DNA of 44,000 bases from Enterococcus cecorum. GTDB taxonomy: Bacteria > Bacillota > Bacilli > Lactobacillales > Enterococcaceae. The notes under the pieces are model-generated. The model was not told the DNA's origin, searched no databases, and saw only the letters and a list, made by a program, of their open reading frames with translations. The stretch spans positions 1 through 44,000 of the forward strand of contig NZ_JAKUDS010000021.1 in assembly GCF_023221775.1 (NCBI RefSeq), given 5' to 3'. The translations under genes were made by a program, and so were the position numbers. This document shows positions 34,835 through 44,000 of the stretch, piece by piece (position 1 is the stretch's first letter; the number at the start of each line of letters is the position of its first letter).

Positions 34835-37630
34835 ATGAAATTGAAAGAAACACTCCATCTTGGAAAAACTGGTTTTCCAATGCGTGGGAACTTGCCAAAC
34901 CGTGAAGGCGAATGGCAAAAGGAATGGGACGAAAAAGATTTATATGGTCAACGTCAAAAATTAAATGAAGGCAAACCAAGCTTTGTTCTACATGATGGTC
35001 CTCCATATGCGAACGGAAACATCCATTTAGGACATTCTTTAAATAAAATCAGTAAAGATATCATCATCCGCAGCAAGTCTATGTCAGGCTTCCGCGCACC
35101 TTATGTACCTGGTTGGGATACACACGGTCTACCAATCGAACAAGTTTTAGCCAAACAAGGTGTTAAACGTAAGGAAATGGATATCGTTGAATACCGTAAA
35201 CTTTGTCATGATTATGCGTTATCTCAAGTAGATAAACAACGTGCTGACTTCAAGCGTTTAGGCGTTTCTGGTGATTGGGAACATCCATATGTCACTTTAA
35301 CACCTGATTATGAAGCAGCTCAAATTCGTGTATTTGGTAAGATGGCTGAAAAAGGCTATATCTACAAAGGGTTGAAACCAATTTACTGGTCACCATCAAG
35401 TGAATCTTCACTAGCTGAAGCCGAAATCGAATATCATGATGTGAAATCACCATCTATTTACGTTGCTTTCAAAGTGGTAGATGGAAAAGATTTATTAGAT
35501 ACTGATACTTCATTCATTATCTGGACGACTACACCGTGGACCTTGCCTGCAAACTTGGGTATTTCTGCTAATCCTGATTTTGACTATGTACAAATCAAAG
35601 CAGATGGTCGCAAATTTGTTGTTGCTAAAGACCTATTAGAAACTGTATCTAAAGAAATTGGTTGGGAAAATGTTGAAGTCTTACAAGAATTCAAAGGGGA
35701 AGTCCTTGATTTAATGACGGCACAACATCCTTTCTATGATCGTACTTCATTATTAATGTTAGGTGATCATGTTACTTTAGATGCCGGTACTGGTTTAGTT
35801 CATACCGCTCCAGGACACGGGGAAGAAGACTACATCGTTGGTAAGAAATATGGTTTAGATGTGCTTTCTCCATTAGACAGCCGTGGTTGCTACACAGCTG
35901 AAGCGCCTGGTTTTGAAGGGATGTTCTATGACAAAGCTAATCCAATTGTAACGAAGATGCTTGAAGAAAATGGTTCATTATTAAAACTTGATTTCTTCAC
36001 CCATAGCTATCCACATGACTGGCGTACAAAGAAACCTGTTATTTATCGTGCAACGCCGCAATGGTTTGCTTCGATTGATAAATTCCGTCAAGATATCCTT
36101 GATGAAGTCGAAAAAGTCGATTGGATTATCCCATGGGGTAAAACTCGTCTGTATAACATGATTCGTGACCGTGGCGACTGGGTAATCTCTCGTCAACGTG
36201 CTTGGGGTGTGCCATTACCTGTATTCTATGCAGAAAATGGAGAAGCAATCCTTACTCACGAAACCATCGAACATGTCGCTGAATTATTTGCTGAATATGG
36301 TTCAAATGTTTGGTTCGAACGTGAAGCTAAAGATTTATTACCAGAAGGCTTTACGCATCCAGGTTCACCAAATGGTATCTTCACAAAAGAAACAGATATC
36401 ATGGACGTATGGTTTGACTCAGGTTCTTCACATGAAGGCGTGCTACGTAATCGTCCTGAATTGAAATTCCCAGCTGATATGTACTTAGAAGGTTCTGACC
36501 AATACCGTGGTTGGTTCAACTCAAGTATTACAACAAGTGTGGCTATCAATGGGGTTGCTCCTTATAAAGCAGTCTTATCTCAAGGATTTACCCTAGATGG
36601 TGAAGGCCGTAAGATGAGTAAATCATTAGGAAATACGATTGTTCCTGAAACAGTGATTAAACAACTGGGTGCTGATATCTTACGTCTATGGGTAAGTAGT
36701 GTGGACTATGAATCCGATGTACGTGTCTCAATGGATATCTTAGCACAAGTATCTGAAGTTTATCGTAAAATCCGTAACACCATGCGTTTCTTATTAGCGA
36801 ATACGACTGACTTTGATCCAAAAGCAAATCGTGTGGCTTATGAAGATTTACGCTCAGTAGATAAATACATGATGGTTCGTTTAAATCAAACTATCGAACA
36901 AATCAGAAAAGAAGGTTATGACAAATACAACTTCTTACACATCTATCGTACAGTTGTTAACTTCTTAACAGTTGACCTTTCTTCATTCTACTTAGACTTT
37001 GCCAAAGATGTGGTCTATATCGAAGCGGCTGATAATCATGAACGTCGCTGCATGCAAACTGTCTTTTATGATATTGCTGTGGCCTTGACGAAATTATTAA
37101 CGCCAATTATCCCACATACGGCTGAAGAAATCTGGAGCTACCTAAAAGAAGAGGAAGAATATGTACAATTAGCTGAATTCCCTGAAGTTGAAACTTTTGC
37201 AAATCAAGAAGAATTACTTGATATGTGGAAAGCCTTCATGGACTTTAGAGATGATGTATTGAAAGCTTTAGAAGTTGCACGTAATGAAAAATTAATTGGT
37301 AAATCAATGGAAGCGAAAGTAACGGTTTATCCAAATGAACAAGTTCGTACTTTATTAACTGCTTTAAATGCAAACTTACCACAGTTATTAATCATTTCAC
37401 CAGACTTCTTTACTGTCAGCGAAGAAGGTCCAGCAAGTGCGCCTGAAGCTGCTCAAAAATTTGAAGATGTAGCAATCTTAGTAGAACGTGCAGAAGGTCA
37501 TGTATGTGATCGTTGTCGTCAAGTCAAAGCTAAATTAAGTGACCACGAACATCTAGAACATGTTTGTGAACACTGTGCCGAAGTGATTGAATCAGAATTT
37601 CCTGAAGAAGCAAAAGTGGGCTTTGAATAA
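34835..37630 (+). CDS. ileS: Isoleucyl-tRNA synthetase
   Basis: A 931-residue class I synthetase that charges tRNA-Ile and edits misactivated valine. The HIGH-type motif is HLGH (64-67), KMSKS is at 593-597, and the CP1 editing domain (about 190-390) includes TTPWTLPAN. The C-terminal zinc finger has CDRCRQ and CEHC. Length and the zinc-binding tail match the eubacterial-type IleS (mupirocin-sensitive class); no sign of the second, mupirocin-resistant type. GGGGAG precedes ATG. Expression is controlled by the T-box upstream, with about 380 additional leader bases between the T-box terminator and the gene. Confidence 0.97.
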   Translation: MKLKETLHLGKTGFPMRGNLPNREGEWQKEWDEKDLYGQRQKLNEGKPSFVLHDGPPYANGNIHLGHSLNKISKDIIIRSKSMSGFRAPYVPGWDTHGLPIEQVLAKQGVKRKEMDIVEYRKLCHDYALSQVDKQRADFKRLGVSGDWEHPYVTLTPDYEAAQIRVFGKMAEKGYIYKGLKPIYWSPSSESSLAEAEIEYHDVKSPSIYVAFKVVDGKDLLDTDTSFIIWTTTPWTLPANLGISANPDFDYVQIKADGRKFVVAKDLLETVSKEIGWENVEVLQEFKGEVLDLMTAQHPFYDRTSLLMLGDHVTLDAGTGLVHTAPGHGEEDYIVGKKYGLDVLSPLDSRGCYTAEAPGFEGMFYDKANPIVTKMLEENGSLLKLDFFTHSYPHDWRTKKPVIYRATPQWFASIDKFRQDILDEVEKVDWIIPWGKTRLYNMIRDRGDWVISRQRAWGVPLPVFYAENGEAILTHETIEHVAELFAEYGSNVWFEREAKDLLPEGFTHPGSPNGIFTKETDIMDVWFDSGSSHEGVLRNRPELKFPADMYLEGSDQYRGWFNSSITTSVAINGVAPYKAVLSQGFTLDGEGRKMSKSLGNTIVPETVIKQLGADILRLWVSSVDYESDVRVSMDILAQVSEVYRKIRNTMRFLLANTTDFDPKANRVAYEDLRSVDKYMMVRLNQTIEQIRKEGYDKYNFLHIYRTVVNFLTVDLSSFYLDFAKDVVYIEAADNHERRCMQTVFYDIAVALTKLLTPIIPHTAEEIWSYLKEEEEYVQLAEFPEVETFANQEELLDMWKAFMDFRDDVLKALEVARNEKLIGKSMEAKVTVYPNEQVRTLLTALNANLPQLLIISPDFFTVSEEGPASAPEAAQKFEDVAILVERAEGHVCDRCRQVKAKLSDHEHLEHVCEHCAEVIESEFPEEAKVGFE

Positions 37631-37650
37631 AATATCATAACTAATTTTTT

Positions 37651-37704
37651 AGAGGAAATCGCCGACCAGTCGATGAAAGCTGGTAGGTGCTTTCCTCTTT
37701 TTTT
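37651..37704 (+). terminator. Terminator after ileS
   Basis: agaggaaa (37651-37658) pairs with tttcctct (37691-37698) around a partly paired internal region (gccgaccag and gctggtaggtgc), followed by a T-run of eight. Confidence 0.82.
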
Positions 37705-37749
37705 GGCATGGCTGTGTGTGCGATTCATTTTGTTGTTTTTCTCGTTCGT

Positions 37750-37764
37750 TGATAACGATTCTCA
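37750..37764 (+). promoter_or_regulatory. Fur-like box upstream of gltB
   Basis: TGATAAC-G-ATTCTCA matches the 7-1-7 Fur-family palindrome (TGATAAT-N-ATTATCA) at 12 of 14 positions. It lies 20 bases upstream of the proposed -35 of gltB. PerR or Zur, which bind similar sites, are alternatives. Confidence 0.4.
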
Positions 37765-37784
37765 ATGAAAACAGTGAAAATATA

Positions 37785-37813
37785 TTGGAATTTTCTAAAA
37801 ATTTATGTAAAAT
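37785..37813 (+). promoter_or_regulatory. Proposed gltB promoter
   Basis: TTGGAA (37785-37790) and TAAAAT (37808-37813) with a 17-base spacer, about 93 bases upstream of gltB. The leader contains a small ctcatt/aatgag hairpin (about 37836-37860). No other gene is seen in the 276-base gap. Confidence 0.5.
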
Positions 37814-37906
37814 TAAAAATATTCTTATAGAAACTCATTAAAAATTAATAATAAATGAGAAGGTTGATTGTTGGTAGGTTTAGATGAAAAAAGGAAGGTG
37901 TAATCA

Positions 37907-40900
37907 ATGACGATAGCTGAAAAATCAAAATTAATGTATGATCCTTCATTTGAAAAAGATGCTTGTGGGATGGGATTTATCGCGCAAAAAGATGGCAAAG
38001 CAAGTCACCAACTAGTCGACTATGCATTAACCATGTTAGAAAGAATGAATCACCGTGGCGGAACTGGTGCGGAGCCTGATACGGGTGATGGGGCAGGGAT
38101 TTTAATGGCCATGCCTGATAGTTTCTTCCAGAAAAAAGCCCAAGAAGCAGGCGTACAATTACCGCCAAAAGATGATTATGCGGTGGCCATGCTATTTTTA
38201 CCAAAAGAAGCCGAGCAAAAAGCAACTTTACAACAGGCGATTGTCAATGATATTGAACAAGCAGGCTATCATGTCTTATGGCAAAGAGATGTCCCATATG
38301 CTTTTTCAAACTGTGGACCTGGTGCTCAAAAAGTGATGCCAAGTTTTGTCCAAATTTTTATTGAAAAACCAGTGGATACGAAGGCAGGACGAGCATTTGA
38401 AGATCAATTATTCTTGCTTCGTCGCAAATTAGAAAAAACATATCTAGCGAGTGATTTGACGATTTGTACGTTATCGAGTCAGACGATTTGTTATAAGGGG
38501 ATGCTGCATGCTTATCAAGTGCGTCTATTCTATCTAGATTTACAAGATGAAGCGATGGAAACAAGTATTGCCTTAACCCACTCACGCTTTTCAACCAATA
38601 CTTTCCCTAGTTGGAATCGTGCGCAACCTTTCCGCTTTTTAGCCCACAATGGTGAAATTAATACCTTACGTGGTGCAGAAAACTGGATGCACTCTCATCA
38701 AATTGAAGTCTATGATGAAGAAAATTCTGACTCTGCAAAATTAGAAAACTGTATGGAATACCTTTATCGTAAAGGTCGTGATATGGCCCATGCGTTAATG
38801 ATGATGGTCCCTGAGGCTTGGTCTAAAGAAGCCAATTTATCTGCCAGCCAAACAGCTTTCAATGAATATAATGCAAGTTTTATGGCACCATGGGATGGAC
38901 CGGCTGCTTTATGTTTTACTGATGGTCAATTAGTAGGGGCTGCCCTTGACCGTAATGGATTGCGCCCTTCAAGATATTCGATTACCAAAGATGGCTTAGT
39001 GGTCGTAGCTTCTGAATCTGGTGTGGTTGACCTTGAGCCAAGTACCGTGATTGAAAAAGGCGTATTAGGACCAGCAAACTTCTTCTTAGTGGATACTAGA
39101 ACTGGCAAAATCATGCATTCAGCAGAAGTCAAAGCCCATTATGCGAGCCAACATCCGTATGAAAAATGGATTGCGAAAAATACGTTAACCTTAGATAAAA
39201 TTGCCCCCGTTAAACAAACTGCGGCAAGCTATAGCGAACGTGACATGCAACAAATGTGGAAAGTCTTTGGATACACCGATGAAATGATTCGTACCGTGAT
39301 TATTCCAATGGCTAAAGACGGGCAAGAACCGGTTATTTCTATGGGATTTGACTCTCCATTAGCGGTATTAAGTAAGAATCCGCAGTCTTTATTTACGTAC
39401 TTTAAGCAACAATTCGCGCAAGTAACCAATCCACCAATTGATGCGATTCGTGAAAAGATGGTCATTGGTACAGAGTTATTCTTAGGTCGCGATGTCGATG
39501 TTAAGGCTGATATTGAGAAGAACTGTACGAAATTAAAAGTGGATTCACCAGTGATTTCAACAGAGGATTTCTTAAAGATTCAATCCTTAAAACAAAAAAA
39601 CCATCGTGCTGTGACTTTATCGACACTCTATGATTATGAACCAGATAAACGTCATACACTCGAAAAAGCGTTAGAGCAATTATGTCGAGACAGTGAACGT
39701 GCCATCGACCAAGGTGCAACGATTTTGATTTTATCTGATCGTGATTATCAAAAAGGAAAACTTGCGATGCCGATTCTATTAGCGGTGTCTGGTTTGCATA
39801 ATTTCTTAGTCCGTCAAGGTAAGGCGGCTTTGGCTTCGATTGTTGTCGATACGGCTGAGGTCTGCGAAGTGCATCATTATGCGATGTTGGTGGGCTATGG
39901 TGCAGGGGCGATTCATCCTTATGGGGCTTATCGTACTTTAGCGCATCTTGAATTAAATGATAAACTAGAAAATTACCGTCATGCGTGTGAAAAAGGCATT
40001 ATCAAGGTGATGTCGCGGATGGGGATTTCGACGATTGCGGGTTATCATGGGGCACAACTATTTGAAGCAGTTGGGCTAAGTGAGAAAGTCGTGAATGAAT
40101 ACTTTACTGGTACGCAAACTCGAATTGGCGGTTTAAGTTTAGAGCAAATTGAAGAAGAATATGCTAAACGCTATGAGCTTGCCTATGGTCCAAAAGCCAA
40201 TGATTACTTGCCATCTGGTGGTAGTTTCCAATACAAATCAGACGGTGAACATCATTTATACAATCCTAGAACGATTTATAATTTCCAAAAAGCAGTACGT
40301 GCCGGCGATTATAAATTATTTAAAGAATATGTGGCGCAGATGGAAGCAGAAATGGCAGAAAATCCTACCACCATTCGCTCACAATGGGAATTTAAAAAGA
40401 CCCGCCCAAGTATTTCGCTTGATGAAGTCGAGCCAGCTGAACGCATCGTCAAACGTTTTAAAGTTGGGGCGATGTCTTATGGTTCTTTGAGTGAAGAAGC
40501 GCATAAATGTTTAGCTGAAGCGATGAACCGTATTGGCGGAAAATCCAATAGCGGGGAAGGTGGCGAAAATCGCAATCGTTTCAAAGTGCAAGCAGATGGT
40601 CGTAACTTCAATAGCCGCATCAAACAAGTGGCTTCTGGTCGTTTTGGCGTCAATGCGGAATACTTGATGAGTGCCGATGAAATTCAAATCAAGATGGCAC
40701 AAGGGGCAAAACCAGGGGAAGGCGGTCAGTTGCCAGCGAAGAAAGTCTTCCCATGGGTAGCGGAAATTCGTGGGTCAACGCCAGGGGTTATGTTGATTTC
40801 ACCACCACCGCATCATGATATCTATTCTATCGAGGACTTGGCACAGTTAATTTATGACTTAAAGACGATTAATCCATATGCCAAAATCAATGTGAAGTTG

Positions 40901-42400
40901 GTTTCTAGTACAGGTGTGGGTACGATTGCGACTGGTGTTGTTAAAGCGGGTGCCGATGTGGTCGTGATTTCTGGTTATGATGGTGGTACCGGGGCATCTC
41001 CAAGAAACTCTGTACGCGATGCTGGTCTACCATGGGAAATGGGATTAGCTGAAGCCCATCAAACCTTATCTATGAACCATTTACGTCAACGCATGACCTT
41101 AGAAACAGACGGTAAATTGATGACGGGTCGAGACATTGCGATTGCGGTATTACTCGGTGCTGAGGAATTTAGTTTTGCCTCTTTAGCTTTGGTCTCTATC
41201 GGTTGTGTCATGATGCGTGTATGTAGCTTAAATACATGTCCAGTCGGGGTAGCTACACAAAATCCAGCCTTACGTAAATTCTTTGCCGGTAAGCCTGAAC
41301 ATGTCATTAATATGATGATGTTCTTAGCAGAAAATCTACGTGAAGTGATGGCTGAATTAGGCTTTAAGACAGTCGATGAAATGGTTGGTCACGGGGAAAA
41401 CTTACAAGCACGCTTTGTTGCAAAAGGAAAGGCAAAATCATTAGACCATTCACGCATGATTGGCCATGAAATCGGAATTGAACGTAAAGTGGTTGATCCA
41501 TTCTATGAAAAACGTCAATGGAAAGATTTAGATAGCTTTGCCAAAGGAGCGATTGAAGCCAAACAAGCAGTTACCATTAGTCAAAGTATCAACAATGTCA
41601 ATCGTAGTGTCGGTACACGGATGGCTGGTTGGATTGCGGAACGATTTGGAAATTATGAAGTTTATCCAGGTCTAATCAAATATGAATATACAGGTATTGC
41701 CGGTCAAAGTTTTGGGGCTTTCTTAACCCAAGGAATGGAATTAAAACTAATCGGTGAGGCCAATGACTATGTAGCGAAAGGTCTAAGTGGTGGTCGCATG
41801 ATTATCGTGCCACCAAAAGACGCGGCTTATGATATCGAACATTCACCAATCGTTGGGAATGTTGCCTGCTTTGGTGCCAACCGCGGGGAAGCTTTCTTTA
41901 GAGGATTAGCCGGTGAGCGTTTCTGCGTTAGAAATAGTGGAGCGCATGTCGTAGTAGAAGGCTGTGGTGACCATGGTTGTGAATACATGACTGGTGGTGT
42001 GGCGGTCATCTTAGGTAAGACTGGTCGAAACTTTGGTGCCGGGATGTCTGGTGGGGTAGCCTATGTCTATGATCCAGAGCAAACCTTTAGCCAACGTTGT
42101 AATTTAGAAATGGTTGATTTATATCCAGTCGGCCAAACAACTGGCGATGAAGTCTTGAAAGAATTAATCGAAAAACATCTAATGTATACAGATTCTGTAA
42201 AAGCGGCTGAAATCTTGAGTGACTGGGAGAATCAGCAACAATTCTTTATCAAAGTTTATCCACATGAATATCATCGAATGGTAGATGCGACACAAGAATT
42301 GGCACAAACTGGTTTAACAGGCGAAGAATTAGTCAACCAAGCATTTGAAAAAGTCGTGGGACCACAATTAAGTATCCCACAAGCACAAGGAAAGGGGTAA
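37907..42400 (+). CDS. gltB: Glutamate synthase large subunit
   Basis: A 1497-residue NADPH-GOGAT large subunit. The short propeptide ends at Cys20 (KDACGMGF), the N-terminal nucleophile of the class II glutaminase domain (about 20-420). A central domain and an FMN-binding TIM barrel (about 830-1200) follow; the latter includes GEGGENRNRF and the 3Fe-4S cysteines C1100, C1106 and C1111 in CVMMRVCSLNTC. The C-terminal GXGXG beta-helix domain holds CGDHGCEYMTGG. It transfers ammonia from glutamine to 2-oxoglutarate, making two glutamates with GltD. AAGGAAGG precedes ATG. All key residues are present. Confidence 0.97.
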   Translation: MTIAEKSKLMYDPSFEKDACGMGFIAQKDGKASHQLVDYALTMLERMNHRGGTGAEPDTGDGAGILMAMPDSFFQKKAQEAGVQLPPKDDYAVAMLFLPKEAEQKATLQQAIVNDIEQAGYHVLWQRDVPYAFSNCGPGAQKVMPSFVQIFIEKPVDTKAGRAFEDQLFLLRRKLEKTYLASDLTICTLSSQTICYKGMLHAYQVRLFYLDLQDEAMETSIALTHSRFSTNTFPSWNRAQPFRFLAHNGEINTLRGAENWMHSHQIEVYDEENSDSAKLENCMEYLYRKGRDMAHALMMMVPEAWSKEANLSASQTAFNEYNASFMAPWDGPAALCFTDGQLVGAALDRNGLRPSRYSITKDGLVVVASESGVVDLEPSTVIEKGVLGPANFFLVDTRTGKIMHSAEVKAHYASQHPYEKWIAKNTLTLDKIAPVKQTAASYSERDMQQMWKVFGYTDEMIRTVIIPMAKDGQEPVISMGFDSPLAVLSKNPQSLFTYFKQQFAQVTNPPIDAIREKMVIGTELFLGRDVDVKADIEKNCTKLKVDSPVISTEDFLKIQSLKQKNHRAVTLSTLYDYEPDKRHTLEKALEQLCRDSERAIDQGATILILSDRDYQKGKLAMPILLAVSGLHNFLVRQGKAALASIVVDTAEVCEVHHYAMLVGYGAGAIHPYGAYRTLAHLELNDKLENYRHACEKGIIKVMSRMGISTIAGYHGAQLFEAVGLSEKVVNEYFTGTQTRIGGLSLEQIEEEYAKRYELAYGPKANDYLPSGGSFQYKSDGEHHLYNPRTIYNFQKAVRAGDYKLFKEYVAQMEAEMAENPTTIRSQWEFKKTRPSISLDEVEPAERIVKRFKVGAMSYGSLSEEAHKCLAEAMNRIGGKSNSGEGGENRNRFKVQADGRNFNSRIKQVASGRFGVNAEYLMSADEIQIKMAQGAKPGEGGQLPAKKVFPWVAEIRGSTPGVMLISPPPHHDIYSIEDLAQLIYDLKTINPYAKINVKLVSSTGVGTIATGVVKAGADVVVISGYDGGTGASPRNSVRDAGLPWEMGLAEAHQTLSMNHLRQRMTLETDGKLMTGRDIAIAVLLGAEEFSFASLALVSIGCVMMRVCSLNTCPVGVATQNPALRKFFAGKPEHVINMMMFLAENLREVMAELGFKTVDEMVGHGENLQARFVAKGKAKSLDHSRMIGHEIGIERKVVDPFYEKRQWKDLDSFAKGAIEAKQAVTISQSINNVNRSVGTRMAGWIAERFGNYEVYPGLIKYEYTGIAGQSFGAFLTQGMELKLIGEANDYVAKGLSGGRMIIVPPKDAAYDIEHSPIVGNVACFGANRGEAFFRGLAGERFCVRNSGAHVVVEGCGDHGCEYMTGGVAVILGKTGRNFGAGMSGGVAYVYDPEQTFSQRCNLEMVDLYPVGQTTGDEVLKELIEKHLMYTDSVKAAEILSDWENQQQFFIKVYPHEYHRMVDATQELAQTGLTGEELVNQAFEKVVGPQLSIPQAQGKG

Positions 42401-42407
42401 GAATGTT

Positions 42408-43853
42408 ATGGCAGATCCATTTGGCTTTTTAAAACATGCAAGAAAAGAAAATCCATATCGCAAAGTAGACGAGCGAGTTAAAGATTGGCGCGAATTACAG
42501 ATTCCCCTTTCAGTTGAAGAACGTCAAGAACAAGCTTCTCGTTGTATGAATTGTGGGATTCCGTTTTGTCACACTGGAACCTTTTATGGTGGCAAGCGCG
42601 CGGTGTCAGGTTGTCCCAATGATAATTTAATCCCTGAGTGGAATGATTTGGTTTATCAAGGTCGCTTCAAAGCTGCTTTCGAACGCTTAGCACGTACCAA
42701 CCCATTACCAGAAATGACGGGGCGTGTGTGTCCGGCACCTTGTGAAAAAGCTTGTACCGAGTCTTTAAATGGTTCAGGTGTTACGATCCATGATAATGAA
42801 CGCTTTATTATTGACACCGCCTTTGAAAATGGTTGGGTGAAAGAATCCGGTCAGCCAGCACAAAGAACGGGTTTTAAAGTGGCGATTGTCGGTAGTGGCC
42901 CGGCCGGTTTAAGTGCGGCATGGCGCTTGAATCAATTAGGCCATGAAGTCACCGTCTTTGAACGCAGTGATCGCTTTGGTGGTTTATTGATGTATGGGAT
43001 TCCAAACATGAAGCTAGATAAAGAAATCGTACAACGACGGATTGATTTAATGGCGGAATTGGGCATTCATTTTGTGGCGAATACGGAAATTGGTCGTGAT
43101 ATTACGGCAGAAGAGTTACAGCGTGATTTTGACCGTGTCATTATTGCCGCTGGTGCAAGTGTGCCGCGTGATTTGAAAGTCCCTGGTCGTGAATTAAATG
43201 GTGTAAAATTTGCCGTTGATTACTTAACTGAAGCGACAAAAGATGTCTTAAAGCACGGTAAAGAAGCGACGAGTCGTAAATTAGAAGGAAAGCATGTGAT
43301 TGTCATTGGTGGTGGCGATACGGGAAATGACTGTATCGGTTCAGCCATTCGTCAAGGAGCAGCTTCCGTTAAACAATTAGAAATCACGCCACAACTTCCC
43401 TTAGAACGTCAAAGCGATAACCCATGGCCAGAATATCCGATGATTAATCGTGTCGGCTATGGTCAAGAAGAAGCATTGACTGTTTTTGAAAAGGAACAAT
43501 TGACTTACTACAGCACTTCAACTACTGGGTTTATTGGAGCAGAACGCGGGCAACTAATCGGGATTGAAACAGTGAAAGTGGACCAAAAATTCCAACCAAT
43601 TCCAGGAACAGAACAAGTGATGAAAGCTGATTTAGTTTTATTGGCGATGGGATTTTTAGGTGCGGAAAATAGTCTGTTAGAAAGTTTTGGTGTCAAAGAG
43701 GTCTATGATGATTCGACAACCAATAATGAACGTGTTTTGGTTGCCGGAGATGCTAAGCGTGGCCCAAGTTTAGTCATTTGGGGCATTCGTGAAGGACGTC
43801 TAGCTGCTGAAAAAGTAGACCAAGCTTTACGTGCTTTAACTTACCAAGCATAA
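42408..43853 (+). CDS. gltD: Glutamate synthase small subunit
   Basis: A 481-residue flavoprotein that passes electrons from NADPH through FAD and two 4Fe-4S clusters to GltB. The N-terminal cluster cysteines are in CMNCGIPFC (C46, C49, C54), C69, and CPAPCEKAC (C108, C112, C116). The FAD loop GSGPAGLSAAW is at about 162-172 and the NADPH loop IGGGDTGNDCIG at about 295-306. The C-terminal GDAKRGPSLVIWGIREGR closes the FAD site. ATG 42408 follows AAGGGG, 7 bases after gltB, so the two are cotranscribed. A terminator follows at once. Confidence 0.97.
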   Translation: MADPFGFLKHARKENPYRKVDERVKDWRELQIPLSVEERQEQASRCMNCGIPFCHTGTFYGGKRAVSGCPNDNLIPEWNDLVYQGRFKAAFERLARTNPLPEMTGRVCPAPCEKACTESLNGSGVTIHDNERFIIDTAFENGWVKESGQPAQRTGFKVAIVGSGPAGLSAAWRLNQLGHEVTVFERSDRFGGLLMYGIPNMKLDKEIVQRRIDLMAELGIHFVANTEIGRDITAEELQRDFDRVIIAAGASVPRDLKVPGRELNGVKFAVDYLTEATKDVLKHGKEATSRKLEGKHVIVIGGGDTGNDCIGSAIRQGAASVKQLEITPQLPLERQSDNPWPEYPMINRVGYGQEEALTVFEKEQLTYYSTSTTGFIGAERGQLIGIETVKVDQKFQPIPGTEQVMKADLVLLAMGFLGAENSLLESFGVKEVYDDSTTNNERVLVAGDAKRGPSLVIWGIREGRLAAEKVDQALRALTYQA

Positions 43854-43860
43854 AAAAAGA

Positions 43861-43887
43861 AGCCGTTGGATGATTCCAGCGGCTTTT
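43861..43887 (+). terminator. Terminator after gltD
   Basis: agccgttgga (43861-43870) pairs with tccagcggct (43875-43884) with one G-U pair and a 4-base loop, preceded by an A-run and followed by tttt, so it may work in both directions. Confidence 0.88.
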
Positions 43888-43891
43888 ATTA

Positions 43892-44000
43892 GTGTGCCAA
43901 GTATGGTGCAATTCTAACTGGTGAAAGTCCAGTCACGGGTATTTACCGCCAAGTGTAGCGAACCGCAAGCCGACAGCAGTAATGCCTAGGGGGAGAAAGT
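43892..44000 (+). mobile_element. 5' end of a group II intron (probably class IIC), truncated by the window
   Basis: The segment begins GTGTG, the GUGYG 5' splice-site consensus. It continues GCCAAGTATGGTGCA, a hairpin typical of bacterial intron domain I starts, and ggtgaaagtcc, a motif shared by many group II intron RNAs. Insertion only 7 bases after a terminator stem is the known target preference of class IIC introns. The reverse-transcriptase ORF and domains V and VI would lie to the right, outside the window. Confidence 0.8.

Noticed and set aside
37736-37880. TnrA/GlnR-type nitrogen operator before gltB
   Set aside because: No TGTNA-N7-TNACA arrangement could be found; TGTAAAATT at 37806 lacks the matching right half.

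Overview
The window looks like chromosome of a low-GC Gram-positive coccus of the order Lactobacillales, most likely Enterococcus or a close relative. Three things point there: the gene order of the division and cell-wall (dcw) cluster (DUF3397-mraZ-rsmH-ftsL-pbp2X-mraY-murD-murG-divIB-ftsA-ftsZ-ylmE-sepF-ylmG-ylmH-divIVA-ileS); a sigma-54 mannose PTS operon arranged like the enterococcal mpt locus (LevR-type activator, EIIB, EIIAB, EIIC, EIID, DUF956); and the yqhY-nusB-folD-xseAB-ispA-tlyA-argR-recN block. The species assignment is inference.

Layout. Positions 1-2560 hold the 3' part of a large surface-type protein made of Asp-rich calcium-binding (TSP3-like) repeats and six DUF5648-type repeats. 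A GNAT acetyltransferase follows (2679-3215). Positions 3251-10076 form the mannose/glucose PTS locus, with a textbook -24/-12 promoter and activator-site-like repeats in front of the PTS genes. Positions 10179-18712 are a housekeeping block (pepP to recN) in which efp, often found beside pepP, is absent. A tiny DUF4044 membrane-protein gene lies convergent to recN. Positions 19101-34212 are the dcw cluster, preceded by MraZ-type 10-bp-spaced repeats. Positions 34213-37630 are ileS with a T-box leader. Positions 37907-43853 are gltB-gltD (glutamate synthase), ending in a terminator. Immediately after that terminator the 5' end of a group II intron, probably class IIC, begins and runs off the window.

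How the genes work together. The activator at 3251 would switch on the PTS operon through sigma-54 RNA polymerase, with its activity set by PTS phosphorylation. The dcw genes make lipid II (mraY, murD, murG) and build the septum (ftsL, divIB, pbp2X, ftsA, ftsZ, sepF, ylmG, ylmH, divIVA). GltB and GltD together make glutamate from glutamine and 2-oxoglutarate.

Most notable unexplained structure: between the ileS T-box terminator and the ileS ribosome binding site lie about 300 bases holding two related nested-hairpin modules plus three copies of a repeated tail. This is either a small mobile palindromic repeat or an additional structured leader. Other points worth a look are apparent non-AUG starts for ylmG and possibly divIB, a Fur-like box upstream of gltB, and the 106-residue superrepeat in the first gene. 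Most gene calls are secure at family level; promoter and operator calls are pattern matches by eye.
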